Made by a program: the position numbers and the translations under genes. Below are positions 7,865 to 15,155 of a stretch of DNA of 64,000 nucleotides, one piece after another. The number at the start of each line of letters is the position of its first letter. Positions within the stretch are counted from its first letter, which is position 1. The notes beneath the pieces were generated by a model that saw only the letters and a list, made by a program, of their open reading frames with translations, had not been told where the DNA came from and searched no databases. The stretch is from DASVRZ01 sp038228695 (GTDB taxonomy: Bacteria; Verrucomicrobiota; Verrucomicrobiia; Chthoniobacterales; DASVRZ01). The DNA is taken from positions 1 to 64,000 of the forward strand of contig JBBRPA010000002.1 of the NCBI GenBank assembly GCA_038228695.1, in the 5' to 3' direction.

Positions 7865-8103
7865 AATCCCCAGTCTTTGAGCTCCTCTGGGGTCAATGGA
7901 GCATAGGCTTCTTCGGGAACATGCATCGGTTTATCGATCATTTCGCCGACTTTCGGGCGGCGAGTCTTGGCGATGGGTTCCAACGGAGACAACCGCGCGA
8001 TCGGTTTATTGCCCCGGGCAATGATGAATTCCTCGCCCCGCTCAATCGCGGCCAGATAGCGCGAGAGGTGTGTTTTCGCCTCGTGCGTGGTGATGGTTTG
8101 CAT
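7861..8103 (-). CDS. Phd/YefM-type antitoxin
   Basis: An 80-residue protein with the Phd/YefM N-terminal DNA-binding fold: MQTITTHEAKTHLSRYLAAIERGEEFIIARGNKPIARLSPL. A flexible C-terminal part rich in Pro, Glu and Lys follows and would wrap around the PIN toxin. It is first in the two-gene operon with the PIN gene downstream and is expected to repress the operon promoter. The sequence directly upstream holds a short imperfect direct repeat (GATTAGTAG, GATTAGTCA near 8111-8136) that might be the operator; this is inference. Confidence 0.9.
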   Translation of the reverse strand: MQTITTHEAKTHLSRYLAAIERGEEFIIARGNKPIARLSPLEPIAKTRRPKVGEMIDKPMHVPEEAYAPLTPEELKDWGL

Positions 8104-8158
8104 GGCAGGAGATTAGTAGTGCCAGGTGATTAGTCAAGTGGACTAAGTGGACGACAAT

Positions 8159-8740
8159 CTAGGCTGGGTGCTCGGCGAGCAAGTCGGCCAAAGTGATTTG
8201 AAATTGCGGGAATTGCGTGGACCGAGCGAGGTCGGAGCCTTCGTAAATGGTGTGAGCGGTGTAGCGTCCGGCCTCTGGTGCGGCGAAGATCTCGATGCGC
8301 TCGGTTTTGGGCAGCACGAGCCATGTTTCCGGGATGCCAGCCTCGGCGTAGATGCTGATTTTTTCCCGATCAGTCTCTTCGGTGGAAACGGCGACTTCGA
8401 TGACGAGCGCGGCAGTGGTGGGGTGTTTGTGGCGGTAATTGTGGGCAACTTGAACGACGACGCTTAGATCGGGTTCTGGTTCGGAGTCGTGGAGGGAAAG
8501 GGGGTCTTCTTTGCGGGCAACAAAGTCGTCGGGCAGGGTTTGTTGCAGTAAATGCAGCAGACGGTTGATGAGGTAGGAATGTAAGGGAGATTTGCTCATT
8601 TTTTCGACGATGACGCCGCGGAGTAGCTCGGTTTTTTCCTCGACGAGTCCCTGCTCACCCATCCAATGGTAGGTGCGAAGGTCGATGGGCTTGGCTTTCC
8701 GCCGGATGCTGGGTATTTCCAAGATGCTCAACATAATCAA
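8159..8740 (-). CDS. Uma2 family (DUF820) PD-(D/E)XK-like protein
   Basis: A 193-residue Uma2-family protein. Family features are DLRTYHWMGEQGLVEEKTELLRGVIVEKMSKSPLHS near the N-terminus, then EPEPDLSVVV (a PD strand) and ALVIEVAVSTEETDREKISIYAEAGIPETWLV. These supply the E/D and ExxxS...DxxKxxxYA pattern of the restriction-like fold. Uma2 proteins are common, often multicopy, in cyanobacteria and verrucomicrobia, with unproven function. Here it sits alone between the Phd/VapC pair and the COG0523 gene. An alternative start is ATG 8734. Confidence 0.9.
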   Translation of the reverse strand: MIMLSILEIPSIRRKAKPIDLRTYHWMGEQGLVEEKTELLRGVIVEKMSKSPLHSYLINRLLHLLQQTLPDDFVARKEDPLSLHDSEPEPDLSVVVQVAHNYRHKHPTTAALVIEVAVSTEETDREKISIYAEAGIPETWLVLPKTERIEIFAAPEAGRYTAHTIYEGSDLARSTQFPQFQITLADLLAEHPA

Positions 8741-8761
8741 GAGACTAGCTCAGGAGTTGTC

Positions 8762-9712
8762 TTAGGCGAGGCATTTTTCGAGGCCGGTCTGGATGCGTTT
8801 TTCGTCGAGGTCGCGTCCGATGAAGACAAGTTGACTCTGGCGCGTTTCGCTGGCTTCCCAGAGGCGGTCCCAGAAGATGCTGAAGCGGTTGTTCACACCG
8901 TGGAAGATGGCGCGCCGGGGGTGTCCGGCGAGGCTGAGGAAGCCTTTCGAGCGATAGACTTTTTCGGTTTTCGAGAGGTCTTCGATCCATTGCTGGAGGC
9001 GATCGACGTTGAAGGGCGCATCGAAGGTGAAGGAGTGGGAGGTGATGTCGTGATGATGCCGCGTGGAGAGTTCGTCGAGGAATTTCGGATCGACAGCGAG
9101 TTTTTGCTCGAGATCGAAAACGTGCATATCGAGGAGTTCCTTGAGGTTGACGCGGGAGTGGTCGGTGCGGAAGATTTGCGCCTCCGGGTTGAGTTTGGCG
9201 AATTCGGCTTCGACTTTGGCGAGTTGGGCTTCATCGACGAGATCGACTTTGTTGAGGAGGAGGTAATCGGCCATGACGATTTGTTCGCGGGCCGTTTCCT
9301 CGTTTTTCATCTGGGTGAAAATCTGTTCGGCATCGACGACGGTGATGATGGAATCGAGGCGAACGAATTTTTGCAGCGCGGGAATGTTGGTGAAGGTCTG
9401 CGCGACGGGGCCGGGGTCGGCGATGCCGGTGGTTTCAATGAGAATGTAGTCGAAGCCGCCTTTTTTGAGGAGGCCCTGGATGCCTTTGACGAGGTCTTTG
9501 CGGACGGTGCAGCAGACGCAGCCGTTGCTCATTTCGAGGAGTTCGTCCTTTTGGTTTTCGACGAGTTGACCGTCGATGCCAATTTTGCCGATTTCGTTGA
9601 CGATGATGGCGAATTTGTAGTCGGACTGTTCCTTGAGGATGTAGTTCAGCAGGGTGGTTTTGCCGGCGCCGAGGAAGCCGGTGAGGATGGTAACAGGAAT
9701 GATTTTCTGCAT
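8762..9712 (-). CDS. CobW/COG0523 family GTP-binding metallochaperone
   Basis: A 316-residue G3E GTPase starting at ATG 9712; the upstream in-frame extension looks non-coding. It has the Walker A TGFLGAGKTT (residues 11-20), the metal-binding CxCC motif (C65, C67, C68 in SNGCVCCTVR), ETTGIADP, and the base-recognition LLNKVDLVDE. A C-terminal CobW_C domain begins about residue 220 with a short HHH segment. COG0523 proteins deliver metals, often zinc under limitation. The gene follows rpmB on the same strand, separated by a terminator. COG0523 genes next to ribosomal protein genes are a known sign of zinc-related regulation. The metal here is inferred, not shown. Confidence 0.88.
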   Translation of the reverse strand: MQKIIPVTILTGFLGAGKTTLLNYILKEQSDYKFAIIVNEIGKIGIDGQLVENQKDELLEMSNGCVCCTVRKDLVKGIQGLLKKGGFDYILIETTGIADPGPVAQTFTNIPALQKFVRLDSIITVVDAEQIFTQMKNEETAREQIVMADYLLLNKVDLVDEAQLAKVEAEFAKLNPEAQIFRTDHSRVNLKELLDMHVFDLEQKLAVDPKFLDELSTRHHHDITSHSFTFDAPFNVDRLQQWIEDLSKTEKVYRSKGFLSLAGHPRRAIFHGVNNRFSIFWDRLWEASETRQSQLVFIGRDLDEKRIQTGLEKCLA

Positions 9713-9743
9713 AACGAAATGGGACGCGGATCGGGAAAAGAAA

Positions 9744-9779
9744 AAAGCGGCAGATGCGCAAGGGCGCAAGTGCCGCTTT
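9744..9779 (-). terminator. Rho-independent terminator after rpmB
   Basis: Read on the minus strand, a 9-bp stem AAAGCGGCA/TGCCGCTTT encloses an 18-base loop and is followed by a run of T (the A run at 9741-9746 on plus). It lies between the rpmB stop and the COG0523 start, so it would limit read-through into the GTPase gene. Confidence 0.8.
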
Positions 9780-9796
9780 TCAGAAAGGCATTAAGA

Positions 9797-10060
9797 CTAG
9801 ATCAAGCCGGCCTTCTTGAGGGTGACGAATGCGCCGTTCTTGGTGATGGTTTTTAGGCCGCGGGCGGAAATGCGCACGCCGACAAATTTATTCAGTTCCG
9901 GCACCCAGACTCGCTTATTCTGCAGGTTGGGATGGAAAGTGCGGGCGACATTTTTCGTGACGTGACGACCGACGCCGCCCTTTTTCTTGGCCATACCGCG
10001 ACGGTGAATGATGCTGCCACGCGCGCTGGTGGCTCCGGTGATGCTGCAGGTTCTAGGCAT
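9797..10060 (-). CDS. rpmB: 50S ribosomal protein L28
   Basis: An 87-residue L28: MPRTCSITGATSARG, then a spacer and TFHPNLQNKRVWVPELNKFVGVRISARGLKTITKNG. The N-terminal CxxTG and the NLQ..R core are the family marks. Only one cysteine (C5) is present, so no zinc ribbon forms; this is therefore of the zinc-independent type. It has its own terminator downstream (9744-9779). The role is in the large ribosomal subunit. Confidence 0.95.
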   Translation of the reverse strand: MPRTCSITGATSARGSIIHRRGMAKKKGGVGRHVTKNVARTFHPNLQNKRVWVPELNKFVGVRISARGLKTITKNGAFVTLKKAGLI

Positions 10061-10325
10061 AAATCGATTAGTTTTAAATTGAAGAGCAGACTAAATCGGA
10101 TGGGTCTGCCCTCTGGTCAAGTCGTTTTTTGATCAAAGACGAAGCGATTGTAAGAAAACGCTTGAATTATTCGTCGGTTGTGAGAAAAAGAGGAGTCAGT
10201 CAAGCGATAGTGCAGTTGGTAAATACGTTCGTCGGGAAACCGGCGGCGCCTTTGAAACCCGACAGTCGGGAACGAAAGAAGCAGAGCGTTTGCACCTGAA
10301 GTTAACAATAGAAAAAAATAAGAAT

Positions 10326-10781
10326 ATGGGTACTAAACTCTTTGTGGGAAATCTTTCCTTCAACACAACCGAAGTCGATCTGCAAGATCTGTTTGCCGGA
10401 GCCGGCCAAGTCAAGGAAGCCATCCTCATGCAAGACAAATTCACGGGTAAATCCCGCGGTTTTGCTTTCGTCACGATGGAAACCGACGCAGAAGCTGAAG
10501 CGGCAACTGAAAAATTCAATGGCTACTCCCTCGACGGACGCGCCCTGACTGTGAACGAAGCTCGTCCCCGCACTGAAGGCGGCGGCGGTGGCGGTCGCAG
10601 CTTTGGCGGCGGCGGTGGTGGTGGCGGTCGCAGCTTCGGCGGCGGCGGTGGTGGTGGTGGTGGCGGCGGCTATCGCGGCGGTGGCGGTGGTGGCGGCGGC
10701 GGTGGCTATGAGTCCCGCGGCGGTGGCGGTGGCGGTGGCTATCGCGGCGGTGGTGGTGGCGGCGGTCGGGATCGTCGCTAA
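10326..10781 (+). CDS. Glycine-rich RNA-binding protein, single RRM
   Basis: A 151-residue protein. Residues 1-82 are a canonical RNA recognition motif with RNP2 LFVGNLSF (residues 5-12) and RNP1 KSRGFAFVTM. Residues 86-151 are almost only glycine, broken by RSF, YRG, YES and RR, like plant glycine-rich and cyanobacterial Rbp proteins, which act as cold- or stress-induced RNA chaperones. Start ATG 10326 is the first codon of the RRM; an in-frame ATG at 10290 lies in the leader. The gene has a 265-base upstream gap and its own strong terminator, so it is a monocistronic unit. The long 5' leader may matter for regulation, which is inference. Confidence 0.93.
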   Translation: MGTKLFVGNLSFNTTEVDLQDLFAGAGQVKEAILMQDKFTGKSRGFAFVTMETDAEAEAATEKFNGYSLDGRALTVNEARPRTEGGGGGGRSFGGGGGGGGRSFGGGGGGGGGGGYRGGGGGGGGGGYESRGGGGGGGYRGGGGGGGRDRR

Positions 10782-10812
10782 TTGCCCAGCTAACACTGAA
10801 GCAAAACTTTTC

Positions 10813-10852
10813 AAAAGGCGCATTGGCGAAAGTCAGTGCGCCTTTTGTTTTT
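10813..10852 (+). terminator. Rho-independent terminator after the RRM gene
   Basis: A perfect 10-bp stem AAAAGGCGCA/TGCGCCTTTT (10813-10822 and 10837-10846) with a 14-base loop is followed by GTTTTTT. It lies about 30 bases after the RRM stop codon and 40 bases before rlmN. Confidence 0.9.
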
Positions 10853-10887
10853 TAGAGAGATAATAATTTCATGCTTCTCTTTCTGTA

Positions 10888-11967
10888 ATGGCGACTCTCC
10901 TTCCTCACCTTAAAACCCAAACCTTGGGCACGCTTCAGGATTGGCTGGGATCCATTGCCGAACCAACGTTTCGCGCCAAACAAATTCTCGATTGGGTCTA
11001 TGCGAAACGCACTCCCGACATCGGGTCGATGCTGAATCTGTCGGTTAAACTCCGCGAGCAACTGGCTGCGAACTTCCGCTACGATGCCCTCCCGATTGCG
11101 CGGAAAACCGGCTCGCACGACACGACCCAGAAAATTCTTTACCGCCTCCACGACGGACGTTTCATCGAATCCGTCCTCATTCCCGCGACACCCGCCGAGT
11201 TTGGCGAGACTTCCAGCCGTCGCACGCTCTGTGTATCGAGTCAGGTCGGTTGCGCTTACGGTTGTAAATTTTGCGCCAGCGGACTCGAGGGCTGGACGCG
11301 CCATCTCGACGCCAGCGAGATCGTCGATCAAATCCTTCAAGCCGAGAAACTCTGCGGCGAACGCATTCAAAACATCGTCTTCATGGGCATGGGCGAGCCG
11401 CTCGCCAACTTCGACAACCTCACCCGCGCCCTCGAAATCATCAATTCCCCGTGGGGCATCGGCCTCGGCGCCCGACACATCACCGTCTCCACGAGCGGAT
11501 TGGTGCCGCAGATCCGCCTCCTCGCCGAACTTCCATTGCAGCTACGCCTCGCCATTTCCCTCCACGGCGCCACCGACGAGGTCCGCGCCCAGATCATGCC
11601 CGTGAATCGCAAATACCCCCTCGATGAATTGCTCGATGCCTGCGCTTTCTGGCAATCGCGGAAGAAACAATTCATCACCTTCGAATACATCCTCATCGAC
11701 CAAGTCAACGACAGTCTCGGCCAAGCTCACGCCCTCGCCGATCATGCCCGCCGTCTCAGCGCCAAGGTCAATCTCATCCCCTACAACACCGTCGAAGGTC
11801 TCCCTTGGGTGCGCCCGTCGGAGCAACGGCAGGAAGCGTTTCTCGCCACGCTCAAATCCCGGAAAATCCAGGCCACCATCCGGCGCGAGAAAGGCCACGA
11901 CATCGATGCCGCCTGTGGCCAACTCCGCCTCCGCCACGAGCGCGATTTGAACGTTGCCGCCATTTAG
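10888..11967 (+). CDS. rlmN: Dual-specificity rRNA/tRNA adenine-C2 methyltransferase RlmN
   Basis: A 359-residue radical SAM enzyme that methylates C2 of A2503 in 23S rRNA, and of A37 in some tRNAs. The radical SAM cluster motif is C122-x3-C126-x2-C129 (GCAYGCKFC). The SAM-binding MGMGEPLANF and the C-terminal DIDAACGQL with the methyl-carrying cysteine C343 are present, as is the partner cysteine C115. Length and order of motifs are normal. The start ATG lies 40 bases after the RRM gene terminator, so it is transcribed separately. Confidence 0.96.
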   Translation: MATLLPHLKTQTLGTLQDWLGSIAEPTFRAKQILDWVYAKRTPDIGSMLNLSVKLREQLAANFRYDALPIARKTGSHDTTQKILYRLHDGRFIESVLIPATPAEFGETSSRRTLCVSSQVGCAYGCKFCASGLEGWTRHLDASEIVDQILQAEKLCGERIQNIVFMGMGEPLANFDNLTRALEIINSPWGIGLGARHITVSTSGLVPQIRLLAELPLQLRLAISLHGATDEVRAQIMPVNRKYPLDELLDACAFWQSRKKQFITFEYILIDQVNDSLGQAHALADHARRLSAKVNLIPYNTVEGLPWVRPSEQRQEAFLATLKSRKIQATIRREKGHDIDAACGQLRLRHERDLNVAAI

Positions 11968-12030
11968 CGAATGAAAATCCGGTTGCGTTTGGGTCAAAAT
12001 CGAACTAATTCCGCAGTCGTGATTAACCCA

Positions 12031-12300
12031 ATGCGCCTAATCTTAGTGCTTTTGACCCTCGTCGGTCTGATGACTAGTCAAGCCAATTTTGCGGGCGCAG
12101 GAGACAATCATCATGCGTGTGACGAGACTCCGATGACGTCGCATTGTGAACTGAATGGTTGTTGCCACTTTTTTGCTGAAGGATTGGCTCCTGTAGAGAT
12201 TATGTCACCTTTACAGCAAGAAACGACGCAACCGATTCCGGCCCATGTCCTAGTCTCGGAGGAGTGTGTTACCCGGTTTTTTCAGCCTCCGCGAGCCTGA
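12031..12300 (+). CDS. Small exported Cys/His-containing protein at the head of the metal-efflux operon
   Basis: From ATG 12031 it encodes 89 residues with an N-terminal signal (MRLILVLLTLVGLMTSQA). A mature part follows with clustered possible metal ligands (HHACDE, SHCELNGCCHFF) and a later cysteine. No family is recognised. In Verrucomicrobia, proteobacteria and others, short Cys/His-rich secreted proteins often precede CzcCBA/CusCBA genes and may bind or sense metal in the periplasm. That role is inferred from position and composition only. An in-frame ATG at 11971 would put 20 non-signal residues in front. Confidence 0.6.
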   Translation: MRLILVLLTLVGLMTSQANFAGAGDNHHACDETPMTSHCELNGCCHFFAEGLAPVEIMSPLQQETTQPIPAHVLVSEECVTRFFQPPRA

Positions 12301-12393
12301 TCGGCTCTGAGTAGCGCCCCCGTGCCCTGTTGGCGCGGTGGCTCCCTGTCCTGCTTCATTTCGCAGGCTCAATTTGTCCCGATCACTCGCATT

Positions 12394-13638
12394 ATGCTCA
12401 AAAAAAACATTCTTTTACTCTTTTTATCCCTTTTTACTCTTCAGACTGCATCGACGGAAAACATCAGTTTGGCGGACGCTTTGCGGCGCACTGCACGAGC
12501 AAACCCTAGGCTGGCAGCTCAAAGTTGGGAACTGAAAACAGCTGCAGCCCGCATTCGCTCAGCCAGCGAACGTCCCAATCCGGAAGTCTCGCTGGAGGGG
12601 GAGGATTTTGCCGGGTCGGGCGATTTCCAAGGCTTGCGCGGGTCACAAACGACGTTGCAACTCAGCCAACTCATCGAACTCGGCGGGAAACGCCCGGCTC
12701 GGCTGAACGAGGCGGAGCGCAGCGCGGAGGTGGCGCAAATCTCGCAGGAAGTGGCGCGAATGGAGGCGTTGCGGGCGACGGCGACGGCTTTTATCGAAGT
12801 GCTGACAACGCAAAAGCGACTCTTTCAAAGCAATGAACTGCTCCAACTAGCGGAAAGTTTTGCCCCAGCGATTGCCCGCCGGGTAGAGGCTGGAAAGGCA
12901 TCGACCGTCGAGCAGGCGCAAAACGAAATCTTCCTCGCATCCGCCCGCATCGATCGTGAACAGGCAATGTCGCAACTCATCATCGCGAAAGCCCGACTCG
13001 CCGCCCAATGGCGAGGGGAACCCGGCGCAGTCGATACGGCGGTGGGAAATCTGGAGGCACGGGTTAACCTGCCCCCCAAAGCGGAGTTGCAACGTCGTTT
13101 GCTGAGGAACCCACTTCTGCTCCGTTGGGGAGCCGAATACGCTAGGCGCACTGCGGCGGTGCGGTCGGAAAAAGCCAAAGCACTGCCCGACGTGACGCTT
13201 TTCGGCGGGCCGCGAGCGTCGAGCGGGGTGGACGATGTTTCGCTGGTGGCAGGCTTGTCGATCCCGTGGCCGATCTTCAGCAAAAACCAGGGTGCCATTG
13301 CCGGAGCCGAGGCCCAGGCCAGTCAGGTGCAGGCAGAAACAGACGTTCAAATCACCGATTTGCGTCTCGCCTTCGAGGAAGCGTGGCAACGCCTGCAACG
13401 TGCGGCTAAGGAACGAGTCATCCTCGAAACCTTTGTTCTTCCCAAGGCCAAAGAAGCCTCTGAAGTCCTCGTCCAAGGCTATGACGCAGGCCGTTTTAGC
13501 CAACAGGAACTCCTTTCCGCCCGCCGTTCGCTCGCCGAATCGCGCAACCTCTATCTCCAATCGCTCACCGATTACCACACGGCCATCGCCGATCTCGAAG
13601 CCCTCACCGGTGCACCGCTCAACGCCTTTTCCAAATAA
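12394..13638 (+). CDS. czcC: Outer-membrane efflux channel protein (TolC/CzcC family)
   Basis: From ATG 12394 it encodes 414 residues, with a signal peptide (MLKKNILLLFLSLFTLQTASTEN) and two repeats of the long coiled-coil OEP domain. Typical segments are SLADALRRTARANPRLAAQ, RPNPEVSLEGED, LSQLIELGGKRPARL in the first half and LPDVTLFGGPR, GLSIPWPIFSKNQGAI in the second. Trimers form the outer-membrane duct of a tripartite RND pump. It is first of the czcC-czcB-czcA genes, with nine bases before the adaptor gene. The gene symbol is by family analogy. Confidence 0.9.
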   Translation: MLKKNILLLFLSLFTLQTASTENISLADALRRTARANPRLAAQSWELKTAAARIRSASERPNPEVSLEGEDFAGSGDFQGLRGSQTTLQLSQLIELGGKRPARLNEAERSAEVAQISQEVARMEALRATATAFIEVLTTQKRLFQSNELLQLAESFAPAIARRVEAGKASTVEQAQNEIFLASARIDREQAMSQLIIAKARLAAQWRGEPGAVDTAVGNLEARVNLPPKAELQRRLLRNPLLLRWGAEYARRTAAVRSEKAKALPDVTLFGGPRASSGVDDVSLVAGLSIPWPIFSKNQGAIAGAEAQASQVQAETDVQITDLRLAFEEAWQRLQRAAKERVILETFVLPKAKEASEVLVQGYDAGRFSQQELLSARRSLAESRNLYLQSLTDYHTAIADLEALTGAPLNAFSK

Positions 13639-13647
13639 TTACCTACT

Positions 13648-14922
13648 ATGAAAAAACAACGCCTTTTTATTCCCATCATCCTGGCAGTCGGCGCATTCGG
13701 CGCGATGAAAATCCTCAGCGAGAAACCGAAACACGCCGCGACCAAGGACCAACACGGACACGAAGAAGAACCTCCCGCCGAATATGCACGCGGCCCGCAT
13801 GGCGGCAGGCTGCTCACGGACGGCGAACTCGGGATCGAAGTTACGATCTACGAACCCGACATCCCACCGCAATCGCGGATTTATCCATTTCTCAAAGGCA
13901 AACCGCTCGACCCCGAGAAGGTGAAAATCGTCACCGAACTGCATCGTTTCGGCGGTCGCGTGGACACGATTCGCTACAAAAAAGAGGGCGATTACCTAAT
14001 GGGCGACAAAGTGGTCGAGGAACCGCACTCCTTTGACGTCAAGGTCAAGGCGGACTACCAGGGCAAAACCGCTCGCTGGGAATACCAATCCTACGAAGGC
14101 CGCGTGACGATGCAACCGGAGGCGATCAAAACTGCCGGGATCGTGATCGAAGAAGTGGGTCCCGCCAAGCTGCGGACTCTCGTGCGCATGAACGGAAAGA
14201 TCGCGGCCCATCCCGACAAAGTCGCCCATGTGACCCCGCGCTATCCTGGCGTGATCCTCGAAGCTCGTAAAAAGCTCGGCGACACCGTGGCGAAGGACGA
14301 GGTCCTTGCTGTGGTCGAGAGCAACGAAAGCCTGCGCTCCTACGAGATCAAATCGCAGATTGCTGGGCGCGTGATCCAGCGGGACGCCGTGCTCGGCGAG
14401 GCCGTGACCCAAGACACGACGCTCTACGTGATCGCCGACCTGTCCTCGGTCGCGGTGGATTTGGCAGTGCCGCGCGACGAATTTGCGAAACTCAAGGAAG
14501 GGCAAAAAGTCATTATCGACGGCGGAAATAGCGCGAAAGCCGAGACGACCCAAGCCACTCTCATTTACTGCTCACCCATCGGAGAGGAAAATACCCAGAC
14601 CCTCATGGCGCGAGCGGAACTCTCCAATCCAGAGATGAAATGGCAGCCCGGTCTTTTCGTTGTTGCCGAGGTTGTGGTCGAGGAAACCGAAGTGCCCATC
14701 GCCGTAAAAGCGAGCGCCCTGCAAACCTTCCGCGACTGGGACGTAGTCTTTATGGCAGACGGCGGCTCGTTTGAAATCGCCATTCTGGAACTCGGCCGAC
14801 GTGATGGCGATCTCGTCGAAGTCATTTCTGGCCCACTCCAGCCCGGCACCAAATACGCCACCGAAAACAGCTTCGTGGTAAAAGCCGACGTGCTGAAAGA
14901 CGGCGCATCCCACGATCATTAA
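13648..14922 (+). CDS. czcB: Heavy-metal RND efflux periplasmic adaptor (CzcB-type)
   Basis: A 424-residue membrane fusion protein. The N-terminal anchor (residues 6-22) is followed by a His-rich stretch (KHAATKDQHGHEEEPP) and an extra N-terminal domain before the barrel-sandwich hybrid and lipoyl halves (VTPRYPGVILEARKKLGDTV, AGRVIQRDAVLGEAV). A beta-barrel and membrane-proximal domain follow. It ends in a His-containing tail (GASHDH), as seen in metal-handling adaptors. It bridges the inner-membrane pump and the outer-membrane channel. It is co-oriented with czcC and czcA, but a gene remnant separates it from czcA. Confidence 0.92.
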   Translation: MKKQRLFIPIILAVGAFGAMKILSEKPKHAATKDQHGHEEEPPAEYARGPHGGRLLTDGELGIEVTIYEPDIPPQSRIYPFLKGKPLDPEKVKIVTELHRFGGRVDTIRYKKEGDYLMGDKVVEEPHSFDVKVKADYQGKTARWEYQSYEGRVTMQPEAIKTAGIVIEEVGPAKLRTLVRMNGKIAAHPDKVAHVTPRYPGVILEARKKLGDTVAKDEVLAVVESNESLRSYEIKSQIAGRVIQRDAVLGEAVTQDTTLYVIADLSSVAVDLAVPRDEFAKLKEGQKVIIDGGNSAKAETTQATLIYCSPIGEENTQTLMARAELSNPEMKWQPGLFVVAEVVVEETEVPIAVKASALQTFRDWDVVFMADGGSFEIAILELGRRDGDLVEVISGPLQPGTKYATENSFVVKADVLKDGASHDH

Positions 14923-14954
14923 GTTTTTAATCACAAAGAAATGAAGGATGCGAC

Positions 14955-15137
14955 ATGAGCGAAAATATAAAAGTTAATTATTTATCTGAATGGGTGATCG
15001 GATGCGCGATTGAGCTGCAGAGGATTTTGGGACCGGGCTGGCTGGAATCGACTTGCCAACACTGTCCGGAGCGTGAACTCGAACTGGCAGGAATCCATTT
15101 CAAGGCACAGCCTGAATCCTCTAACTCATTTTCCTAA
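14955..15137 (+). pseudogene. Truncated GxxExxY-family gene
   Basis: A 60-residue frame whose first 47 residues match the N-terminus of GxxExxY proteins (LSEWVIGCAIELQRILGPGWLES, with the tyrosine of the name motif replaced by cysteine, and ELELAGI). Normal members have about 120-130 residues and a PD-(D/E)XK-like core; that core is missing here and the frame ends in an unrelated SSNSFS tail. The fragment is set between czcB and czcA. On each side lie imperfect inverted copies of GTTTTAATCACAAAG (about 14923-14938) and its complement CTTCGTGGTAAAAC (about 15139-15152). It is probably a relic of a small mobile unit. Confidence 0.7.
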
Positions 15138-15155
15138 CCTTCGTGGTAAAACATC

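Noticed and set aside
8666..9856. 396-residue plus-strand frame
   Set aside because: Antisense of the COG0523 gene; Glu/Phe/Asp-rich artefact of high-GC codon bias.
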